Assembly: GCA_021030905.1 (NCBI GenBank)
Contig: JAGFMI010000008.1
Coordinates: 620,001 to 684,000 of the forward strand
Direction: 5' to 3'
Length of the DNA stretch: 64,000 bases
DNA from: Pyrenula massariospora
Lineage: Eukaryota; Ascomycota; Eurotiomycetes; Pyrenulales; Pyrenulaceae
Part shown: positions 1-10,977 of the stretch, in pieces
How the letters are laid out: each line of letters opens with the position of its first letter
Numbering within the stretch: the first letter of the stretch is position 1
Notes under the pieces: generated by a model
Told to the model about the DNA's origin: nothing
The model's input: the letters and a program-made list of their open reading frames with translations, nothing else
Databases searched by the model: none
Made by a program: the position numbers and the translations under genes

Positions 1-1392
1 AGGGAAACGACCTCCTTAACGGTAGACGAGAGCGAGCCATGGGCTACGAAGACTGTTCTATGCATAGATGGAGGAACGCTGCGCGGGATTTCGACACTTC
101 TCGTTCTCCGAGAATTAGTGAATAAAATTGCAGACTTGGAGCGATCTACAGATCCTTCTGCTGAGACTAGCACAGAGTCTCCCTTTATTCACAAGACGCT
201 ACTTGCAGACGAAAGGGAACGATATTCCAAGCCACCCACTAAGTTTCTTCTCTGCCACTATTTCGATTACATTGCTGGCTCGAGCTTTGGCGGTTTGATT
301 GCCATCATGCTGGGACGTTTACGTATGAGTGTTGATGAGGTCCTAAAAGAATACGAAGCAGTCTCAACCGAAGCGTTTAGTGAATCCCAACGATATAAAC
401 TTGTCAAGATTGTTAAGCTCTTCAAGCAGTCCCATACAAGTCACAAAAGTTATGCTCCAATCCGCAGCCTGCGGCCCTACCTCCCTAGCCCTGAAGAAAC
501 AGAAGAATTGTTTCACTCGGACGCTGTCAGATGCAGGACTATTGTCTGCTCTCTTAGTGATTCGAAGAAAGGAGTCTTACGGCCTTATCTCTTCACAACA
601 TATGATTCCTCCCCAGGGGATCTTCTCAGAACGTGGGAACTTGCTCGCGCAACCACTTCAGCTGCTACATATTTAAAAAGCTTCACAATTGGTGGCCAAA
701 AATATATGGACGGAGGCACTGGACTGAACAATCCAAGCATTCACGTGCTAGAAGAAGTGGACCGACGCCATCACAGCCCCCGAGCGCATGACCCAGTGGA
801 CTTGTTCTTGAGTCTTGGGTGCGTGCCGATTCGGGACTCATCGTCTGCTCCAAAGCCCAAGTCAAAGATACAGAAAGTTATTATTTCGAGAGTTCTTCGT
901 TCAAGTGCTGTTTCAGAAGCCGTGCACGAGACCATGGAGAACCATAGTAGCGGCTACAAATATTACCGATTTGAGCCCAGAGGTAGTTTAGATACGGGGA
1001 TATCCAAAGATAGCTCGTGCAACACTCAACTTGAGAGTGATTACATCAAGACCCTGACGAGAGAGTACCTCGAAGACCCTACTATTCAAGCTAGGCTCCA
1101 AGAATGCGCAAAAAGCTTGGTTGAAAAACGCCGCGCCAGGGCGGAGACAATGAGATGGGAGAGCTTTGCGCTTGGAGTGAATTATAAATGCATGTACAAC
1201 GGGGAACCTTGCCAGCGGAAAACACGAAATGGTAAACCTTTTTTTTACAAGACACAGAACGACTTACTTGATCATCTGAGAGACTTTCATAGGATGGCGC
1301 CTCCCAGTCCGGAAAATTACGATGACATTAAGACTCTGCTTGACAAAGGACGCACTAATAGTGACAGTTCGAATGATTCATCATCTAGGTGA
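1..1392 (+). CDS. Patatin-like phospholipase with C-terminal zinc-finger-like motif (5' partial)
   Basis: The reading frame is open from the first base, so the start lies left of the window. The patatin catalytic parts are all visible: an oxyanion-hole motif DGGTLRG (nt 67-87), the nucleophile elbow GSSFG (nt 277-291, Ser at 283) and the dyad Asp in MDGG (Asp at nt 709). Patatins are Ser-Asp lipid acyl hydrolases. Near the C-terminus two cysteines and a His-x4-His pair (nt 1189-1290) resemble a C2H2 finger, which may bind nucleic acid or simply stabilise the tail. No NB-ARC, NACHT or repeat region is present downstream, so this is not the effector half of a visible NLR gene. The first unambiguous ATG is not in the window. 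The gene converges on the kinase gene at 1741. Fold assignment is firm; the substrate is unknown. Confidence 0.85.
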   Translation, partial: RETTSLTVDESEPWATKTVLCIDGGTLRGISTLLVLRELVNKIADLERSTDPSAETSTESPFIHKTLLADERERYSKPPTKFLLCHYFDYIAGSSFGGLIAIMLGRLRMSVDEVLKEYEAVSTEAFSESQRYKLVKIVKLFKQSHTSHKSYAPIRSLRPYLPSPEETEELFHSDAVRCRTIVCSLSDSKKGVLRPYLFTTYDSSPGDLLRTWELARATTSAATYLKSFTIGGQKYMDGGTGLNNPSIHVLEEVDRRHHSPRAHDPVDLFLSLGCVPIRDSSSAPKPKSKIQKVIISRVLRSSAVSEAVHETMENHSSGYKYYRFEPRGSLDTGISKDSSCNTQLESDYIKTLTREYLEDPTIQARLQECAKSLVEKRRARAETMRWESFALGVNYKCMYNGEPCQRKTRNGKPFFYKTQNDLLDHLRDFHRMAPPSPENYDDIKTLLDKGRTNSDSSNDSSSR

Positions 1393-1740
1393 AATTCGAG
1401 ACATCGGGAGTCAATCGATGTTAGGTATAATACAGAAATTCAAATTATGCAAAGTCTAGTTCTCATACCGGATTTGGAGCCAGCCTAAAAGGTTTCGAGC
1501 GAAATGCCAATAAGTCCCGTTACCCATAAATCAAACAAGTTAATACACAGCATTAAATTCTCAGAAGTCCGTGTTAAAAGTCAAACAGCCCTACTTCGCG
1601 CTTTCATCCAAGGGTTTCCAAAGAATGGACTCTTGTCCACACAGCAAGCCGATTGTGCTTCTAAGAAATGGTGTCCGCAAAACTGTCATGACGTTCTCAT
1701 ACATCATGAATGGTATAACATTATGAAAAACCTTCAACTT
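1393..1740. other. Short convergent intergenic region
   Basis: This lies between the 3' ends of the phospholipase and kinase genes. A 95-codon frame on the plus strand from 1504 runs into the kinase 3' exon and has no recognisable features. I see no gene. Confidence 0.6.
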
Positions 1741-4640
1741 TCACCCTTTGACGCCTTTTCCAAGCGTATCCGGCTCTTGGAAATTCTTTAAGAAAATATG
1801 CCGATCAGTAGAAGAACTCCACCAATGCTTCCACTTTACCCACCAGCTTAGCTTGCCGAGATCGATCTGGTAAAGGACCTTGTTCTCGCGGTAGATGTCA
1901 TGACGAGGTCCAGAATTTGGCGGTATCACGTAGGCCTTGAAATGCGAATCTAGAAAGAGTCAGAACACGAAGCTCGACATAGATGCATTGAAAATGAATT
2001 ATCGAAAAATATTTTACCTTCGATGTTGCGAAACTGTGTCTCCCACAATTCATTCTTTCCTACATCACAAACCAGAACAGAAGAGTCCCTTCTAAGATCA
2101 TTTTTAATGGAATCGGTGACCTCCTTCAAACCCAAAGGTAACATGGCTTTAATACCCATCCCTGCCGTTTGATCTGGAGCAGCTGAAGTACTGGTATCCT
2201 TTAAGGCACGTGTAGGTACAATGTCACCAGATTGACTTTCCTGTGGATTTCTTGAAAGTGCCGGTGAAGTCGCCCTCGTCATAACAGGGCCTGCGATGCC
2301 CTCTCCCCTCTTCATTCCTGATAGGCTCCCAGCACTTGTAGGTCTTTGAGATTCGTCTGGTATTTGCGAGGCTGTAGCCAGTGGAGAAGTTCGTTGGCGA
2401 GGATTACTTAAAGATGAAGAATTATCTTTTGACTTCGACCCATGACGTTTGAGGTTGTCCATTTGTGACTTAGTACTCTGAGACGCTTTCATTCCAGTGC
2501 TTCCTTGCGAGGTCTTGATATTCGTTGTCATATGGGATGCTCGATTTGGTACCGACGTTGAATGAGTCGGAGCATCTCCGGAGGCCAGGTAATGTAAGCT
2601 TTCGCTGGTGTCGGTCCCAGATTCATGGGTGATTGATTCTTGGCGTGCTGTTTCCGGGATAGCTACTCTACGGTCATTTGGCGGTTTTCCGCGTAGAGGA
2701 ACGGATTCATTCTCCTTGAACTCAAAATCGAGAGTAGAAAGTTGGTCTGTCGTAGTTGGCTTCATCCCGCTTTCGCTCCTTGTGATTTTCACTTCAGGCG
2801 TAATATTGACATGGTGTGAAGCTTGCTTGGCATCCGGATCAGTTTCGAGAGATTTTGAACGTCTTTTTCGGAGTCTAAAATCTTGAACCTCGTTATTTGA
2901 AGCAAGCTGTGATCCTGTAGAAGACAGCCGTGCTTTCTCGATGTCGGAATCCTTTTCAAAGTGGTCAGCAGTGCTCATTTTGTTCGGAGGCGATGAATTG
3001 GCATCGTCCCTCGAATTTGTCTCTTGCATAAAACCGGAGGAATACCTCTTCTCAGCAATGCTTTGCTCTTCCCGGGTTGAGGGTGTGGAGCGAGATACAC
3101 TGGTTTCTCTTTCTATTGAGGGTGTCTCAGGCCCGAAACTCGCCCCCTTTCTGTCCTCAAAACCTTTTGTTGACGATGGACTGGGACTAAATCGCCCGAT
3201 GCGAGCTTCAATTGGCGGAGGAGAGCGACTGCCCTTCCTTGATTGTTCTCTATTGCGAAGTATAGTCGGAAATAGCAGTGAATTGCGCGGCGATGTACGT
3301 GTGGACGGGCCGGCACCTGAAGCTCCGTGCACCACTTCTTGTTGGCTTCCTTGGTCGACACCCTCTGGAATTGCAGGAAGAATTGTTGAATTCCGCTTTT
3401 GAGTTGCTTCCTCTGTTTCGAGCTTTTGTGAAGCAGTAGGTCTCCACACGTCTTCATGCTCTGGGTGGCAGTCGCGACACTTAATTTGGCCTGAGGAATA
3501 GAAACGCTTCCAGAGGCAGTCCGCTAGCGGTCGAGCGTCAGGAAGGTGCTGCAACATCTCAGCGATTACATCAAGAACGTTTTCCATTCCTTCACAAAAT
3601 GCTAGTCCCATTTCAACTCGGCTTTGAACCTGTGAGGAGAGGGATTTGATCCAATCTTTTGCTCTGTCAAGATTAGAGCAGAAATCATCGTCAATTGCAG
3701 TCTTATTCACAATGCGGCTGCAATGACTCCTACAGCTTTTCCATGTATTGCCGAGAATCAAGCTTGCCATTTCGAGAAAGACACACCCAAGGGAGAAAAT
3801 GTCAGACGGCTTGTCCCGTTCGTAATCCATGTCCATCTCTGGGGACTTATATCGGTCAGTAAATTTTCGATCATGGTGAGTTGCAGACTTCATATTCTCT
3901 TCAAATCTCTTAGAAATGCCGAAATCTGCCAGAATCACCGAACCACTGTAATCAATTAGGATATTCTCTGGCTTGATATCCTTATGTCTGACATTGCATG
4001 CATGGAGGTACTCCAGAGCTTGACACAAACAGATGTAGTATGCTCGGAGAGCTTCCAACATTGTATACAGTCTTGTTCGTAATGGCCATCGATATCGGAA
4101 AGCTACTTTCGTTTGCTCTGATGAATTATCGCTTGGAGGAGGCTCAGGTGAAGGAGTTTTTCCGGACAAGTACTCTGCCCTTCTCATGAAGTCTGCTAGA
4201 TCGCAGCATGCGGCTGGGTAAATTAAGATCCGTAATCGCTCACGCACACTGAGTGTTCCAAGAAGTTTGACAACGTGAGGATGGCGAAGATCTTTCATAT
4301 TACTGATCTCTTGTTGAGCGACCCTTCTCCCATCTTTTGAAGTGGATCTTTTCGAATCTTTGACAGCGAAAGGGTACCTGAAGGACAAGGGGTAGTTCGG
4401 CTTCCACTGCTCGATCACAGCGTGTTGACTTTTGAATTCGCCATCCGTACGTGCGTCCACTGTGCCGAGATACCGCTCGAATGACATTGGAAAGTTTGCG
4501 TCACTAAGAAAATCGCAGTGAGTACTACCATCTTCCCATTTGAAGTCGTCCGTATTTTCAAGGAGTGTCCGCATCACTGATTTGCCCTCGGCATGGCAGT
4601 CGAAAACTTCAACGTCTCTTTCTTCAAGGAGCTTTTCCAT
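1741..4640 (-). CDS. Protein kinase, non-RD, with long disordered tail
   Basis: The protein is 943 aa in two exons, 4640-2018 and 1949-1741. The 68 nt intron joins RNIE to DSHFKAY in frame. The kinase core is complete: the ATP-anchoring Lys in FAVK (about 94), the helix-C Glu (about 111), the catalytic loop HKDIKPEN (219-226), DFG (239-241) and SPE (266-268). The usual Arg of HRD is replaced by Lys, so this is a non-RD kinase. No clear glycine-rich loop is seen. An inserted segment rich in Pro and Ser (about 160-180) splits the N and C lobes. Residues about 400-850 are Ser/Thr-rich and look disordered. A compact Trp-rich C-terminal segment follows and spans the splice junction. Serine/threonine specificity is inferred from KPEN. 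Its role is unknown. Confidence 0.85.
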
Positions 4641-6712
4641 GCTTCTATAAATCAGATATGTTCTTTGAAAATGTCTGTCGAATGCCTAAAGGAGAAATTG
4701 TAACATGTGAGGAAATTTCACAAGCTGGATCGACCGTCCTCTCCGGAGGCATTGCGTCAAAGTTTGTTGTGAAAAATTAGGCTGAGAATCGGGATCTTTG
4801 CATGCTGTCGTCAATGTCGTGCTATTGATTTCAGAGGCTGTAAATCATTAATGGGAAACCCATGCCGCTCAAAATGCAGTAATATTAAGAATTAAATCGT
4901 TTTCTTTGCCCAAGTATGCAGCACAAAAACCACATGGTGAAAAGCGGTCATCGTTTTTATGGATGGGAAGTCAGAGCCTGATTGTCAGCAATATGGAGGC
5001 TATATCGAAGGATGTATGAACCTAATGGATAACAGAGGGGAAGCAGGGGCCAGCCACCAGCCGAGCTTCGATGTGCGCCCCAGGTGTGTGTGCAAAATGT
5101 CAGCCCCACCCTTTAAAACGATTGGGTTTCATCGAGCTTAAAAACCATTATGATGCATGACCCATCGTTCATAGTGGCGAAGACGGCCACGATTGTTTGG
5201 TCGAGGGAACTCAAGGTGGTGGCGCAATTTCCACTCTTCGGCTATGTATCCGATTTTGCCCTGCCTCTGTAGTCGTCAGGCGGCTCTGTTTGAGTTCTCC
5301 AACATTTCGTCGCTCCCAAGTCTTATTCCACCCAGGGTTCAAGGCGCATGTGTAGGGACGTAACCCAGGGACCAGCCGCTTCTCGGTGGAGGCTTGGAAA
5401 TGGTTTCTGTAGGACTAGATTATTGCAGAGACTATACCATAGCCTGAATTCCGTGCGCCAAGTCATCCACAACTTGGCAGAACAAGTCGAAAAAATTCTC
5501 AAGCCCATCCAGTATCGCAAATCTTGGTTCATACGTTCTCCCTCTTCACAGACCAGCTTCACCGCATAGACTTAGAGACAATAACAGCTGTGCTTCAACT
5601 GTGATCGACTGAGACACGAATGCCAGAACCAGGCGCTCTGCCTTGCCGTAAGGCAGCGGCCATGCCAGTAGTGGTAAGCTCGATGGCAAAAGAAATATGA
5701 GATAGAGCACACTAGCAGCGGTACCAATACAGGACCCGGGACGTAAAGTCTTTCTTGGCACTCGGGCTGATGAAGCTCCGGAGACCGGGTTAAGTTCCAC
5801 GGACAAGCCCTTCAGCGCAAGTGAGTGTCTATCGTCGTCATCCTCTTAACAGTCACAAATGCTGAATGCGAGCTTGGCACGCTCTTGGCAAGCCTCAACT
5901 TAGATCCTATTACAAAATATCATTATTATTTAGCTTTATAGCACGTTAGATTCATTGTTCCAAAGGCTACCACGTAGGAACTTAAAGAAGACTAGTACAA
6001 ACCCCATAATGTGAATGACAAATAAAATCACACACCCAACTCCGAGAAGAAGATCCGCATAGTTTACTCATGATACTTCGGGTCCACTACAAAATATATG
6101 GTAACGTAAGGTACTCTTGGCGTCCTAGCCGAGGATTGCAGAATCTAGAAACGTTCTCACAATGTATTGAGCGTTCGCCCTTCGAAACTTAGGGATTCAA
6201 GCTACGTTAGTTTGCCTACATGGCGGGCTCAGCCAGCCACAGTCTACGGAAAGCATATCCAGTGGTTCTCGTAAGTAGACCAAGAGGAAGTCATCTCAAC
6301 TATCGCTACATGTAGATGCTCATTATGGCCAGCGCTGAGCCACCTCTATATGTCATTGATGAACACAAGTAGATGAGCAGAGTAAACAAGGCTTGGAGGA
6401 ACACAGGGGAATAAGATGTTGGGATGGACGGCATAGTTCATTTGATAGGCGGACGAGGGCAGATATCTTAGCACTGGGAAACCACCAATTTACGCGCTTT
6501 CACGCGTCACGCGGCTAGATCGCGGCGGCAGTTGCTCCACCAACGCCCCGATCCCGCCCCATCCCGGATTTTTGACATCACCACCACCTTCCTTGTCGCA
6601 AACTTACACATCCCCTGCTTGGTTTCGATATCTCAAGTAACATAGCATCCTTACCGATTGAAGAAGCATCTTTATAGCCGCATACAATTCCCTCCCAGTC
6701 ACCTGTATCAAA
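4641..6712. other. Intergenic region, no gene recognised
   Basis: About 2 kb between the divergent kinase and POLD4 genes. Short frames on both strands (for example 5323-5806) have no recognisable motif and no convincing exon structure. The stretch 5880-6500 is AT-rich. It should contain the promoters of both flanking genes. Confidence 0.6.
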
Positions 6713-7359
6713 ATGCCGCCCCGCGGCCGCAAGCCCGCCGTCCGTACCTCTACCAACAATCAATCTACATTAGCATTCAACTCCAAGTCTGCTCGAGTTT
6801 CGAAACCAGGGAGTAACGAGCCATCTTCCAAATCAATCAAGAAGCCTACTACTAAGCCCGTCGATCCGCCTATTGTAGCTGAGATCCTCAAAACAGAGGA
6901 AGAATCGCCGCCCTACTCCGAAAGCGTGATCCAAGAGCAAGTAAAAGAAGAAGCTTCGAAACCAAAAGATGAGTTCGAGCTCAAGGCGGAGAGCATATCA
7001 GATAAAGCGCTAAAGGCTTATTGGAGGAAGGAGGAGGAGAAGCGGAAAGCACCAAGAGGTCTGTCTGTCCCTTATGATTACCTTATAGGCCTCCCAATAC
7101 TCTCCCCTTCACCTACAGAGCGCTAACACACATCACAGTACACCAGAAAGACCTCCCCATCAACGAACGCATACTTCGACATTTCGATCTATCAAGTCAA
7201 TATGGCCCTTGCATTGGGATTCGGCGCATGAAGCGGTGGAGGAGAGCGAATGGGCTGGGCTTGGCGCCACCAATTGAGGTGCTCGCTGTGCTTGTGCGGC
7301 AGGAGGAGGAGGGAGCGGCCAGGGGAGAGAGGGCATGGGTGGATGAGTTGGTGAATTGA
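6713..7359 (+). CDS. POLD4: DNA polymerase delta small subunit (POLD4/Cdm1 family)
   Basis: Accessory subunit of replicative DNA polymerase delta, which stabilises the holoenzyme and helps bind PCNA. Exons 6713-7058 and 7139-7359 (intron 80 nt) encode 188 aa. The N-terminus is basic and carries a PIP-box-like QSTLAFN near residue 18. The middle is acidic and Glu/Lys-rich. The second exon holds the family signature: LRHFDLSSQYGPCIGI, then MKRWRRANGLGL and PPIEVLAVL. The splice join gives KAPR-VHQKDL, matching the usual start of the conserved domain. The ATG follows a short untranslated leader. The identification rests on the second exon and is strong. Confidence 0.92.
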
Positions 7360-10012
7360 TCCGACCGCTGGAATGGAGGTATAGAGTATGGGCTATGATT
7401 TTGCGCGCGAATTTCTTTTCAACGTCTCAAACTTTTCAAAACCCAAGCGCTAGCATCTACAGAAAACCTGGATTGGTGGTATGGTGTTTTCACATTTTAC
7501 AGTGCGAAATGAACGTCGAACCCACCATTTGAAGGGTATGGCTGGCATACAGAGAAAGACCTATATATGTCAGATCTTTTACCTAGGCGCGATGCCAGCC
7601 AGCATTCGGCGAGCTTGAGCCTCCAGATTCCCGCTCTCCAATCACCAGATACAACATTTCATTCACGAACCAATCATCCAACCCGCTTGCTCGCAACTTC
7701 ACATGCACCCTCCTCTCCCGGCGGAAACTATTCCCCTCCCTCCCGGATCTCACTTCCCCAGATTCCCGACCTGCCGAACGGAGGATCATCTTTGCCTTGC
7801 TTCGCCTTACTTTAGCCTCCGCTGCACCTCGACATCATGCCTAATATAAAACTTCCCTAATGCCCCACAACCAGCACCGTCCGTCATCAAGCCGTACATG
7901 CAACGAGCCTCGGCTTATACTCGCTGGTCCACATCCCGTTCCATCCCATGCCATTCCAAATCCCCATGCTGGGAACATCGGCTTTTGATTGAAGCGGTTT
8001 CTCAATACCCTAGAGTCCTCATTTGAACGGTCCAAGTGGGGGAATTTGACAATAGACTATCTTCGTCTGAGGATGAAATCGATGATTTGATTGAAGTAGA
8101 GCATATTTGCATACGTCCATACATATAAACATGTCAAAAAGACGAACAGATTCCCCAAGCAAGTCGTCACCGTTACAAACTTGTTTCAAAAATCCCTCTT
8201 CTATCATCTCATCTCATCCACCTATCCCATCCCATCTACTTCGTTCCCCTCCACCAAAACACATTTCCCTATCTTCCACCTCCATCACCGGATTTCCCAT
8301 AATATAGGATTATAAGCTACGAACCACATCGACCAGCGCAGCACCCTCCCTCCCTCTTTTCCCCCCAATCACCACCACCAACAACCCCCACCTACCCCCT
8401 ATACAGAATAAAACACAGACCATAAAGGCCATCAAAACCCACAATCCCCATCCCCACCCCTCAATTCCCCCAACACCATCCCCTGCCACCTAGACCTCAA
8501 ACCCCCCACGTCCCCAGGACATCTCCCACGTCACGTCCACCCATCGTAGACTATCAAGTCCCCCTGCCGCCCCCGTATCTTATCCGTGGGAGTATCGTCA
8601 CACATGCACGATATCAGTCAACCCGAACGTCTCATACGCGCACGCCACGCTCTACTGAAGATCCGCGTAAGGGCTATAACTATAAATTAGAGGCGTGGGT
8701 ATGTACAGTATACACAGATACGACGAGCAGTCCATCTCATCCAGCAAGAAAACGTCATAGAAAAGGGGGTAGAGGGTGGGGGGCACGGCTGCTTGGGGTT
8801 CAGTACAAGTTCGATAAGTTGATGGGGAATGAAAAACGGGTATTGAGTAACAGGAGAGGAAATTGTAAGCATGGCAGGAAAATATCTTAGCTGAGATTAC
8901 TTAGCTACTGTCGAAAGGTGAAGAATGCTGGATACAAGAGCCATTGTACTTGTAGCCGTAAGAATGGCGGAGAGGGTTTCGACAGCTATGTAGGTGATTT
9001 GGTAGGTATAAAGAGGATACCAGCCAGCATCTATCTCTCTGGCATTAGAGAGAAAGGAAAGGTGATATAAACAACACTGCCAAACGTTCGCTATAGCTTC
9101 TGTAAATGCGTATGCACAGGCATATTCATCGACAAAATCTCCAGAAGAGACATCCAGATACCTTGCCATCCTAGATATCCACAGTACGGCCTGCAGGAGC
9201 CATCTAATTGTCGACGAGCACCACAAGCCCACAGTCCGTCAAAGGACATGCCTCGGCTTCCCACCCATCAAGTCCGAAGTATCCAGAGGTACCTCTACGT
9301 CCAAACAAGCGGCACATCCATCATATCATCACCCCCGCACGCAACTCCAAGCGAGAAAAAACACTCCTCCAAAGCACAGACCTATGCCCCCCCGCTCCCA
9401 CCCCGGATTTTCATCACACCCCCCTTCCCCCTTCGGGCAAGTCACCCGCTCACACCCTAAGCCCATTACGGCAGACAGTCCAACCGTCGAATAACGGCGC
9501 CCACAGCTAGACAAGAGGTCCGATTCGGAAGGCCGTCCTGTACCTCGGCTTCACAGCTACATGACCGGCGAATAGCGTGCGTCTAGGTTCTCGAGGGCTT
9601 GCACATCTGAAGAAAACTTTCATGGGGATCCTGGTCCCAGCCAGAAAAGAAAAGTGGCACACCGCTAGATAAGCACACCCTTGTGCTTCTGCGAGCTTAA
9701 ATTGTGACTATCAGAAGTGACGTCAAGCTAATTGGGTACCTGGCTTTGGCCAGAACAGCAAAAACTTGGCAGCTTGTCGCTGCGGTGGTTTCAGTCAGAG
9801 CAGTCGGAGCACGCGATGCATTGTCGGCGGGATGCGTCGTTTGATCAGTGATGCCCTTCTAAAGTCCTTTCCGTGCAACGTGGAATGCTTTGTTAAGGAA
9901 TGACTATGTCGAGGTCAACCAGCGTGTTGAAGGTTGAAGGAGTGGTATCGTATGTAAAAGGAGTATGTACATCCGGTCTGGGGTATATTCTTTCGTAAAA
10001 TGTTCCAGTAAA
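7360..10012. other. Long intergenic region with C-rich strand asymmetry
   Basis: No gene recognised. From about 8200 to 8530 the plus strand is very rich in C and A and poor in G. A second pyrimidine-rich patch lies at about 9330-9470. Frames across these patches (for example 7567-7815 and 9208-9510) are proline- and serine-rich by composition only and show no domain. Confidence 0.5.
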
Positions 10013-10155
10013 AGCCGCCCTTGCGGCTAACGTTCACCCACCTCGGTGAGTGGGTGCATTAGTAGAATGGGCAGCACGATGCTGCTTGTAAAGGTCTTAT
10101 CGTCCCTCGGAAAGACCATGCTGTGTTGACCTCGCGGCTAACTGCCATTAAGGCA
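10013..10155. other. Cluster of consecutive stem-loops, possible structured RNA
   Basis: Five short inverted repeats follow one another: AGCCGC/GCGGCT (10013-10028); CACCCA/TGGGTG with an inner CTC/GAG (10035-10056); GCAGCA/TGCTGC around CGA (10071-10085); GGTCTT/AAGACC (10093-10117); TGCC/GGCA (10143-10155). The cluster starts about 70 bases beyond the CFEM stop codon, so it could be that gene's 3' untranslated region or a separate non-coding RNA. No tRNA, RNase P or SRP motif was recognised. Confidence 0.35.
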
Positions 10156-10225
10156 ACCACACATTAACTCCGTAATCTCAATGCGTCATCCCCACACACG
10201 GCCAGGTGCTTGAACATTTCCTCAC

Positions 10226-10977
10226 TCAAATTAACCATGATAGAATCGCGATTGCGATGGCGGTTAGACCACCGACGTTTCCGACAGCGTTCGCATTTGC
10301 AGCACCAGTGAATGACGATTGCGTGGCACCAGTTGGCGGTGCGGCAGTAGTACCAACACCACCAGCTCCACCAGCTCCCCCTGTGCTAGAAGATGAGCCT
10401 CCACCGCCGGCTCCTCCTGTGGCGCTGCTGGATGGAAATGACGACCCAAAAGAACCAGAAAGTGAATCAGAGGTTGGTGAAGTGGCACCGGTGCTAGTAG
10501 CCTGGGTCGTCTGAGCTTCCGATGATGACGTTTCAGCAGCTGAGGTTGCTGAACTGGAGCCCCCTCCGGCCGCTGAAGTGGACGGTATAGCGACTGTGAT
10601 GGGATGTCCGGCTTGTTTGCAAGTATCTTGTACAGTTGCAAGGACGGCTTGCTCAAATTAGAACACAAAATAGAAAGGGGACTCTTTCGAAGCTCAATTT
10701 ACCTTGCTGATCAGATGAAGAACAAGCTTTTTGAACGCATGCTGTGAGTTGGGTGGCTAACGATTGTTTCTGACAATGGCAGGCGAAATCAGTGATGCCA
10801 CTACAGCCGTCACTGGTCAAGGCTGTTGTGAAACAGTTAAGCTGTGGAAGAATTAGCTTCTATAGTTTATAGCGCAATAGGTAAAATACGGCGTACAGAG
10901 CACTGAGGAACATTAGGTATATTCTGTGCAGCGACCAGAGCGATTGCTGAAAAAAGAAGAGCCACAGAGGAATGCAT
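10226..10977 (-). CDS. CFEM-domain GPI-anchored cell-surface protein
   Basis: Three exons (10977-10897, 10841-10703, 10647-10226; both introns 55 nt) encode 213 aa. Residues 1-17 are a signal peptide ending in VAAQ. The CFEM domain has all eight cysteines, at about 26, 30, 40, 48, 50, 62, 67 and 83. An Asp two residues before the third Cys (DGC) is at the position that binds haem iron axially in characterised CFEM proteins. A long Ser/Thr/Gly/Ala-rich stalk follows, then a hydrophobic C-terminus ending in ILSWLI. That fits GPI anchoring in the plasma membrane or wall. CFEM proteins act in haem/iron uptake, adhesion or as effectors, and sequence alone does not choose between these. Confidence 0.9.

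Noticed and set aside
1504-1791. 95-codon plus-strand frame
   Set aside because: It overlaps the kinase 3' exon on the other strand and shows no motif or intron.
5323-5806. Frames on both strands upstream of POLD4
   Set aside because: No recognisable domain, no consistent exon structure, and mutual overlap.
7567-7815. 82-codon plus-strand frame after POLD4
   Set aside because: Pro/Ser-rich only through local composition; no family or splice support.
8897-9232. 111-codon minus-strand frame
   Set aside because: Composition looks random, no ATG context or domain, and nothing next to it supports a gene.
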